Source: Anadara kagoshimensis
Taxonomy: Eukaryota; Mollusca; Bivalvia; Arcoida; Arcidae
NCBI GenBank assembly: GCA_021292105.1
Contig: CM037873.1
Span: 11,943,489-12,007,488 of the forward strand
Length of the DNA: 64,000 nt
Direction: 5' to 3'
Part shown: piece after piece, positions 56,711 through 64,000 of the stretch
Numbering within the stretch: position 1 is the stretch's first letter
Layout of the letters: each line of letters starts with the position of its first letter
Made by a program: the position numbers and the translations under genes
Notes under the pieces: generated by a model
What the model was told of the DNA's origin: nothing
What the model saw: only the letters and a program-made list of their open reading frames with translations
Database searches by the model: none

Positions 56711-58015
56711 TCATTCAAGGTGAAAGTATACTATCACCCAAAAACTCCCATTAGCCACTACAATCCAGGTCAGAAATACGAAAATAAACACATAATCTAA
56801 ACTTGAAGCAAACATCTGCCATGTTATTACTTTCTGACGAGTTTCTTCATTTTTGGAATGCATATTGTCCTGAAACACTTTGTTGCTTACGCCCGAACTG
56901 CATTCACCTTCATCTGCATTTCTTTGAATGGTAGTGCATGTTTCTGTTGGTGCGATAACAATTACTTTTCTTTTTCGACGGTTGGATATATTTTGGAAGA
57001 ATATTACAAACAATTTAATGTGGTTTGGTATGTGGTCAGTATCGTCCTTGTTGTAATACTTCAAACCAAAAATTGTACAGACCATTATCAACGCTGCCAT
57101 AATTACGTCTGACAGTAAAAGATAGCAGAGTTTTGCAATATCTGGTTTTGTTTTTCTTGGAAGAATATCTGCTAATATCGACAAGTATATACTGAATGAT
57201 AACAGAATTGTAACCGCATAACCAACACGTTCACCAGAATTTGCAGGTAAAACAAAAACGAATATATTAAGTATTCCAAGTATTGTTATCGGTAGCAGCA
57301 GGGTTACGGTCACAAATGAAGCTTTTCTTGAAAATGTTAATTCATAAGCTATTATGTTAATTTTTGTGTATGATATTCCTTTTAGGTTCCGTAAGTCCCA
57401 TATCCCACTAGGTTGAAAATATTCTAATTCGGTTGCTGGATTATTCAATTCTAACCGTACCTCATTTTTTGCATATCCACTTATGTAAAATGAAATTTGA
57501 CATGTGTGCACATCAAAAGGGAAACATCTCGAGTCGGCATCGCAAACGGATTCGAACGCATCTCCTGGATTCCAAGATGCGAGTCCATCCGACGTGTAAC
57601 AAATGTAAAAATCTTCTTTTCGTAATGACCTTATATCTGATTGTGTATTTGTCATAAAAATCCCAGGAACCCATACTATTTCCATGGGTAAGCATAATTT
57701 CTTGATATTCCCAAAGTCGGATTGATTCCATACCATTCTGTGATCAGTCCAGGCAATGTCAAAATGCGCCGTGGTCACCAGTGTACCGTCCACTTCATCC
57801 AGTTCACGTACATAGGCAAGATAGTATGTAATATACACTAGAAGCGGTTCAGATTGATTAATACCTGGTTTAAGTTCCTTAATATATGTGTTAAATATAC
57901 TTTTATAAAGTCTTGTAAAGTCATTAAACAACGACGATTCTGTGTTTATCCAGTGAACGTTATGAATACATAACACCCACATCATAATTACAGTTACATA
58001 TTTAAACGAACACAT
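56711..58015 (-). CDS. intronless Cys-loop ligand-gated ion channel, nicotinic receptor-like non-alpha subunit
   Basis: 434 aa in one exon. Residues 1-~22 form a signal peptide (MCSFKYVTVIMMWVLCIHNV). The extracellular ligand-binding domain has the signature Cys loop, C158 and C172 with 13 residues between and FPFD inside (CDADSRCFPFDVHTC). A Trp in the loop-B region (WNPGD, W148) is present. Loop C (~195-215) has no vicinal Cys pair, so it is not an alpha-type subunit. Membrane segments: M1 ~233-256, M2 ~262-283 (GERVGYAVTILLSFSIYLSI), M3 ~292-317, M4 ~410-432, with a cytoplasmic loop of ~90 residues. The Glu at the inner mouth of M2 and no extra Pro fit a cation channel (inference). Bivalves carry large expansions of such receptors, many intronless; the ligand is unknown. 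It lies antisense between the two copies of the SLC26 terminal exon. Confidence 0.92.
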   Translation of the reverse strand: MCSFKYVTVIMMWVLCIHNVHWINTESSLFNDFTRLYKSIFNTYIKELKPGINQSEPLLVYITYYLAYVRELDEVDGTLVTTAHFDIAWTDHRMVWNQSDFGNIKKLCLPMEIVWVPGIFMTNTQSDIRSLRKEDFYICYTSDGLASWNPGDAFESVCDADSRCFPFDVHTCQISFYISGYAKNEVRLELNNPATELEYFQPSGIWDLRNLKGISYTKINIIAYELTFSRKASFVTVTLLLPITILGILNIFVFVLPANSGERVGYAVTILLSFSIYLSILADILPRKTKPDIAKLCYLLLSDVIMAALIMVCTIFGLKYYNKDDTDHIPNHIKLFVIFFQNISNRRKRKVIVIAPTETCTTIQRNADEGECSSGVSNKVFQDNMHSKNEETRQKVITWQMFASSLDYVFIFVFLTWIVVANGSFWVIVYFHLE

Positions 58016-59407
58016 TCTCTTCTAAACTTACAAATCTGCCAAAACCTTAAATATATTTTTCATATATTTATACTTTAGCGCTGTCGATCTTAACTAATTT
58101 AAGTGAAGTTATTTTCCTAGAGAACAAATATATAGTATGTGAGTGATTAAACTACTTCGGAATCGGAAAATTAATTGTGGCATTACGTTGTCGCTAATGA
58201 ATGTAGTTGTGAAGAAAGAAAGAAGCGTTTTAATATATTGACATAATCATAAAAGCAAGGATACATTTCCATCTCCAGGAAATAATTCCTAATGGAATAA
58301 AACCTTTTATGTCACTTCATGATTTTAGCCAAACTACTAGTATCGTTTTTGAAGAATTCTGATATCAATATACTGAATTATTTTCATTTTATAAAACATG
58401 TCGTGATTGACAAGTTGAATATTTTTTTTACATAGAAGCTTTTCTAATTGATGAAATTTTGGTTATTAATTTCTGTAAAGCTCCGGGAAATCAAATATAA
58501 TGTATGAATAAAAATATAAATCAACCTCAAAAACCTTTAAAAGCCCTATCATTAGACACCATATCACTATTAATTTTACTCCTGCTAGTAAGTAAAATAA
58601 AGTTATAGCTGTAATATACAGTATGCACTTAGGAATAGTCCATATAATCCATTTTTAAATCGCTATCCTAAAGCAAAGTAAATACTTTGAAGCTGTCACA
58701 TTAGATTAAACACTTGAACATCCGCCGTCGAAATCATGGAAGTGAGACTGGGTGCTTTAGAATGGTGGGTAAGTTCTGATTAGCTAGCTGCACCGGTCAC
58801 GTATGTAATATTAGCAATTGAGAATGAAAAAAAAACGTGGTCTATGAAACCTCAAACATAATTATTTTGGATACAGAGATGAAACAAGATAAAAAAGACA
58901 AACAGATTTGAGACACTGATGAATATAAAGTTTCCTACTGTGGAAGGATACTAATCGTATAGCTAACATTATGTGTTGTAATGAATGCAAGTACTTGTCA
59001 ATTTTCATTTATGCATTCTATGCAACAATAAACCTACTTCTGTCTTGAAAATAGAAAAATTGAAGCTATAACCTTTGTCATACAACTTCAAATAACACTT
59101 TCATGGGAGTCATTATTAAGGTTTAAATCTAAATACGAAGCAGAACTTTCAATAGCACTAGGATAGATGACATTCAAATAATTTCAAATTCAAGATCACT
59201 AAAAGAAATGACGGCATTTATATATCTATATGTGGAGTTAAATGATTTGGCGTAATCTTCTCTGCAGATCTGCATAAATTCTCCATCACACAAATAAAAA
59301 ACAAATCAGCAAGCAATGATGCTCATTGGTAAACCGATTGTTTGTTGGCAAAGTATACTGCCAAACACAGCAGATATGTTGTCTATACTTATCTATTATG
59401 GTGAGGT

Positions 59408-59440
<33 letters not shown>
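58016..59440. other. upstream region of the Cys-loop gene with one R1 copy
   Basis: R1 (+) at 58630-58950 shows 'atcctaaagcaaagtaaat', 'catggaagtgagactgggtg' and 'gctagctgcaccggtcacgt'. The 600 bp next to the start codon of the receptor gene hold no clear element. A GA run (59409-59446) followed by GT units starts the duplicated segment. Confidence 0.6.
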
Positions 59441-59444
<4 letters not shown>

Positions 59445-59447
<3 letters not shown>

Positions 59448-60129
59448 TGTGTGTGTGTATATGTGTGTGTGTGTTCATTTCGCCATTTCATAGATAAAAA
59501 ACAACCAGAACAACTATAATTTGTTACATATTTTATGTTTCAGATAACGTGTTTTCTATTTTACGGGAAACTGAATTCTTAAAAGAAAAAGGAGACTTTG
59601 TATTTTTAACCACACGTTCCGTTTTAAAGTTTTTGGGGGATGATATTACAGACATATAACATTTGTGTTCAGTATAGACTAGTCCATATTTTTCAATGAT
59701 TTCAGTTACTTTTCATTGCTGAAATACTGAATGCTGTTACAGATGCATTTATAATGGAACTTTGTTGATACATTTTATTCAGCAGTTACGTTACTATTCA
59801 ATGCTAATTGACAATAATACTATACAATAGAATTTTCAAACCTAATGCGTTGAAATGAAGCAAATACATTTATCATATGTCCAATGATTTTGATCTTTTT
59901 CTGATTGACTGAGACCGTGTTCGGCAAGACTCAATAAAGCAATATGTCCACCGCACAAAAAATGTCCAACGCGCTAAAACGCAAGCGACGTTATGTTAAA
60001 AAAATGTGATAACTGACATAATCAGAATGGAACAGCTTTAATACGAAGCTGGTATTTAAAAAACGAATATCTTATTCCATTTAAAATGAATTGGTAAAAG
60101 CAACATTTTGCCATATTTACTTTAACTAT
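59445..60129 (+). pseudogene. duplicated last exon and 3' UTR of the SLC26 gene
   Basis: A second copy of 55420-56128, about 4 kb downstream. The exon part, 59544-59659, keeps the acceptor TTTCAG, the same 116-bp length, phase and stop codon. It encodes the same 38-residue STAS end with two changes (KFLKDDMTDI becomes KFLGDDITDI). The polyadenylation signal at 59933 is also kept. No other SLC26 exon is found near it. It is either a leftover of duplication or an alternative terminal exon; splicing across the antisense receptor gene would be needed. Confidence 0.85.
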
Positions 60130-60144
60130 CACAAGAAGAAAAGT

Positions 60145-60331
60145 CACCTTTAAGGATCCTTAAAGCCCCCTTAAAGACTCATTAAATGGGGCTTTAAGGA
60201 TCTTTAAGGGGTCTTTAAGGACCTTAAATGTGTCTTTAAGGTCTCTTTAAGGACATCCTTAAAGATCCTTAATGGAACTGAAATTTTAAGGATCTTTAAG
60301 GCGGCTTTAAGGATCTTTAAGGATTCGTTTA
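60145..60331. repeat. array of CTTTAAGG / CCTTAAAG units
   Basis: At least 15 occurrences of 'tttaagg' or its reverse complement in 187 bp, often as 'ctttaaggatctttaagg', in both orientations, so the segment can fold in many registers. It begins about 15 bp after the end of the SLC26 duplication. Confidence 0.85.
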
Positions 60332-60647
60332 ATAAACACAGAAAACAAATTTCTTTACATTTTTTAAAATTTTAAATTTATATAAATGTGATGTTAGATA
60401 TAATTATTTAACTTATTATACTCTTACACTGTTTTTATTTTATTTATTGTTTTATTTAAAAACTTTTTATTTTATTTTTTTTTATTTATTTATAAAATTT
60501 GTAAATTTATAAAAAATAAACTTATTTATTTAATCATTTTTCTTTATCAATTTATACTAATTTTGGTTGTTTTGCAAGTAGTCCTGAAATCACAAATAAA
60601 GGAGAACACATTATTTAACATCATTTATTACAAATTTACTTATCTAA

Positions 60648-60742
60648 TTTCGCTCGCAGCGGGACTTGAACTCACTACCCTTAGTTCCCCAGATAACATC
60701 CTTTCCTGACTCTACATCCTTATCCATTAGGCCACGGAAGAC
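60648..60742 (-). mobile_element. tRNA(Arg)-like pseudogene or SINE head
   Basis: Read on the minus strand: 'ccgtggcctaatggataagg' (tRNA-Arg-like acceptor/D arm, A box), then an enlarged middle, then 'gagttcaagtcccgctgcg' (T arm, B box). The anticodon region is not a proper stem-loop, so it is not a functional tRNA. It is unlike the other SINE heads in this window. Confidence 0.6.
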
Positions 60743-61417
60743 ATGAATATGCATTTTATATTTTTAAACTATATTAGTACCCGGTAGCCTAAGGATCACG
60801 TGACTAGCTCTAAATCTTTCAGATTTTATAATAAAATATATAAATAAAATGTTTTACTCCATTTAAAAATATTTTATTATAATTATTATTATTATTATTA
60901 TTATAGTTTGCTCTTTCATTCTTGAGAGGAATAATTTTTAGGTTAATTTAACTGACTTAAGATTTCTGATCAAAGGAAGACGGGCATATCAAACCTTTAC
61001 CTGTAATACACTTATTTATCTGACTGGCAAACATCACTTTTATAAAGATCAATTATCGATCAGATATCCATTCCTATTTGTATAATCTTAATCATACTAC
61101 TGCTTTTTCATTAAAATATTTCAATAATTCTTGAAATTAAAACAATAATTTTAAGTAAATTTTATTTAAAATTGTCTTTTATAATTTAGTTACATTTTTG
61201 TTGTAATACCAATACTTATTTCCTTGTTTGATAAACAACTATAATATTGTACCGGGACATTTATCAATCTGTACAAAATGGAAGGACGAGTTTTAATGAT
61301 AATTTGTTATAATCTTAATCTATCCTTTAAAATCTCGCATTTAACTTAAATGATTGTTTTATGAGGGAAACAGTGAGAATGTTAAATAAAATAATTTCAG
61401 AAATTAATTCAATTCAC

Positions 61418-61419
<2 letters not shown>

Positions 61420-61456
<37 letters not shown>
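61420..61456. repeat. (GA)n microsatellite
   Basis: About 18 GA units. Confidence 0.95.
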
Positions 61457-61461
<5 letters not shown>

Positions 61462-61597
61462 GGGTGCACATGTTAAACATTATAATAATAGTACTCTTTA
61501 CAAATTGAAACAGTAGAACTAGCGACATTTCCTACTGTTAAAATCTGATAAAACTGTTTAAAAAAATATTACCATTGTCATACTCAAAAGCGGATCC

Positions 61598-61722
61598 GAG
61601 TGAATAGTCACTACCCTTTTTCAAGTTTTGGATCAGACCCGGCCAGAGACCAAACCCGCGACCTTCCACTTCTGGAGCGGACAGTCGACACTCTACCGAG
61701 CTGGCTGCTACCGAAGTGGAAG
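61598..61722 (-). mobile_element. tRNA-derived SINE head
   Basis: Reversed head: 'ccaaacccgcgaccttccac' (B box region) and 'cactctaccgagctggctgc' (A box region), with 'gatcagacccggccagaga' between head and body. The tail is missing. Confidence 0.65.
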
Positions 61723-62105
61723 GTCTCCTTCCTCCCCTTTTTTCAACACTTGTTTAAAATTATCTATATGACATCCATCTGAACATTCAAGTTAATTTTA
61801 TTATATGAATTAAATTATTACATTATTATACTAAATAATCAGTATAATAGTGCAACACACAAGAATCCTTTTTACCAGAAAATAGCACTTATCATTTTAG
61901 ATTTGTTCCATAAAGCCAATAACGGACGGATAGAATAAAAAGTCAAATGAGATGGAATCGAATTTATCTATTAAAACCAATTAAAAATAAAAAAAAATGT
62001 ACAAAAAATGTACAAAAATTGGGACTTTTATATGAAAATAGGACTTTGCGCTATATTAATATACAAAAAGATAATCTTATGTGCTAAAAATGTACCATTC
62101 TAATT

Positions 62106-62147
<42 letters not shown>

Positions 62148-63587
62148 CTCTCTGGGCCCTGACCCTTGGTCCCAACATTCATTTATGATTAATGGAATCA
62201 CTCTTTATGGAATCTGTCCTTGAATAAGAATTATTTTTGAAGTACTGATAACAGCCCAGTTTAAAATTCATGCTTTCTGACAAGACAGAAGTGTCTTAAT
62301 TAATATTACTAATTAACGTCATTTACTAATACTAACTGGGTTCTTTCATGCCTAAGTGATCAGGTCAATAACATTATCACCTAAGACTGGTCAGCACTAC
62401 CGGAATTCTTTCATACCTCAGCGAACTGGTACATTACATCATCCTCTGATTGCAATTACCTACCTGTACACGAATTAATTAATCAGTACCACTAATTAAC
62501 TGGTCCATCCACTGGTTGCTTGACAATTTGCGGTAAGCGAGAGGGAAAAAAGTCGGAAAGCAGGGGCAAATGTTGGGGTGCCCCCTCCCCGCCCACCTAC
62601 CTCCATCCCGCTGGATCTGACACTGCATGATTTACCATTTTTGATTTTTTTTTAAACAGAACGAAAAAGTACATGACACTGCAAATCCAAATTTTCTCTC
62701 CTCTCTCTCTCTCTCTCTTTCTCTCCTAGATATGACAATATTCCAACGTCAGCTGTAGACTGCTAATATCTTTTTGTGTTTGAACAACACCATTTGATTT
62801 ATTTCTGGAGAAAACTTTTTTACTTTTTTCTCAACATAATCAGGATAACGGGATAGCAGAGTATAGAGTTTCATTCCTGTGTCAAGATTATTTCACTTAT
62901 ATCATTATTTGATTCAATGAATACGAATTCTAGAATGGCCAAGAATGTAAAACCTGGCGAACTGACAAATTTTCTGAGATTATGGCCTGTCCCAGTTTAA
63001 TATTTTGTCAGTTTGTAACAAAATTGTATAGTCTTGTGTAGAGACTTTAAGTTCAAGGATAGTGAAAGAAATCGAAGTGCATTGAGATTAGAACCAATAT
63101 TCGACAAGCGAGTTTTCTCACACTAGATGTTCCCTAAAGATGTGAACCAAGACAGTGAGATCAAGATTTTGCTAGTGATATTGAGGCTGTCAGTTCTAGG
63201 ATTATTAATAAAACGGAAACACACAGAGAACCCCATTTTCGGCAAGAAAACAAATTAAAACGATAATTAACTTAAAATAAATGCCGATGATATAAATGTT
63301 TTTTTTTCTTTTAATTGTTTCATTATAAATCACAACTTTATTAGCCCGAAATTCGTTAACTTGGATTGCGGACCTATTCTATGATTAGAAAATCATGCTT
63401 ATAGTTTTTGCTTGTGGGAAAAAGTTCCGATAGACAACTCTCAGCTCCGAGTTTCTCTCTCTCGCTCTCTCTCTCTCCATAAACAACTTGATCAGAGAAT
63501 ACAAGTTATTTTACTGGATCGATCGAGAAATTTTACATGAAGAAGATAGTGCAAATGAATCTACCAGTTTTGTCTATGAAATTGTGG

Positions 63588-63626
<39 letters not shown>

Positions 63627-63753
63627 TTTGATTATTTATTTGATTATTATTTATTTATTTATTTATATGATTATTTATGTATTTATTTGATTATTTATTT
63701 ATTAATTTATATGATAATTTATTTATTTATTTATTGATTATTTATTTTTATTT

Positions 63754-63801
<48 letters not shown>

Positions 63802-63893
63802 TATGAATGCACATTTCAAGGTCATGAAATAAGAAATATCAAATAATGGTAGTTTAAAAACTGATGATGTACATGTCTTCGCTCTGCCCTCTC

Positions 63894-63925
<32 letters not shown>

Positions 63926-64000
63926 ATATTTCATATACTTATTAAAGTTTTAAAAATATTATTTATTTATTTATTTATTTATATTTATTTACACAAAAAC
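61723..64000. other. gene-poor end of the window, microsatellite-rich
   Basis: CT runs at 62107-62154, 62694-62725, 63450-63478 and 63886-63926, and a TTTA array at 63585-63805 continuing at 63960-63985. A weak SINE-like stretch ('caagattatttcacttatat') lies near 62883. No exon is recognised. Confidence 0.7.

Noticed and set aside
56858-57731. ORFs of 72-84 aa overlapping the Cys-loop gene
   Set aside because: Shadow frames of the 434-aa receptor ORF on the minus strand.

Overview
This is an AT-rich, intron-rich animal nuclear window, most likely from a bivalve mollusc. The evidence is standard GT-AG introns, long repeat-filled introns, tRNA-derived SINEs with a tail typical of bivalve genomes, many small inverted-repeat elements, and an intronless Cys-loop receptor gene of the kind expanded in bivalves. 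The species cannot be named from the sequence. There is no prokaryotic or viral gene content.

Six protein-coding loci can be read. (1) 4078-7302 (+) is an intact four-exon GM2-activator-like (ML domain) lipid-binding protein of 188 aa. (2) 10746-17172 (+) is a tandem paralogue. Its first two exons have exactly the same lengths (90 and 165 bp), but exon 3 has lost 2 bp, giving a premature stop. The end of its last exon is repeated three times. (3) 20113-25926 (-) is AIMP1/EMAP-II, the tRNA-synthetase-complex scaffold, with six coding exons and 314 aa. (4) 29074-30231 (+) is an intronless rhodopsin-type GPCR whose seventh helix and tail continue in two other frames to 30470. (5) 33212-55633 (+) is an SLC26 anion transporter with 16 coding exons and 744 aa; it fills over a third of the window. 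(6) 56711-58015 (-) is an intronless nicotinic-type Cys-loop receptor subunit of 434 aa. It sits between the last SLC26 exon and a second intact copy of that exon at 59544-59659. The loci do not form a functional cluster; the only relationships are the tandem GM2A-like pair and the SLC26 exon duplication.

The rest is repeats. A roughly 400-bp dispersed family, here called R1, occurs about 20 times and is concentrated in the SLC26 introns. Several tRNA-derived SINEs, a decayed mariner, a hAT-type MITE with an 8-bp target duplication and a probable solo LTR are present. A terminal-inverted-repeat family, here called M1, has four copies. Large minisatellites lie in introns: 91 bp x about 27, 33 bp x about 24 and 30 bp x 41.

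The most interesting pattern is that three tandem arrays (91 bp, 33 bp, about 65 bp) arose inside dispersed elements: the 91-bp array lies between the inverted repeats of an M1 copy, and the 33-bp and 65-bp arrays grew from the end of R1 copies. The 30-bp array carries a 15-unit (450-bp) higher-order repeat. Other structures worth checking are a foldback of about 790 bp, a 145-bp hairpin, a perfect 35-bp inverted repeat enclosing AIMP1 exon 4, and an array of short palindrome-like CTTTAAGG units. I found no CRISPR array, operon or functional RNA gene.
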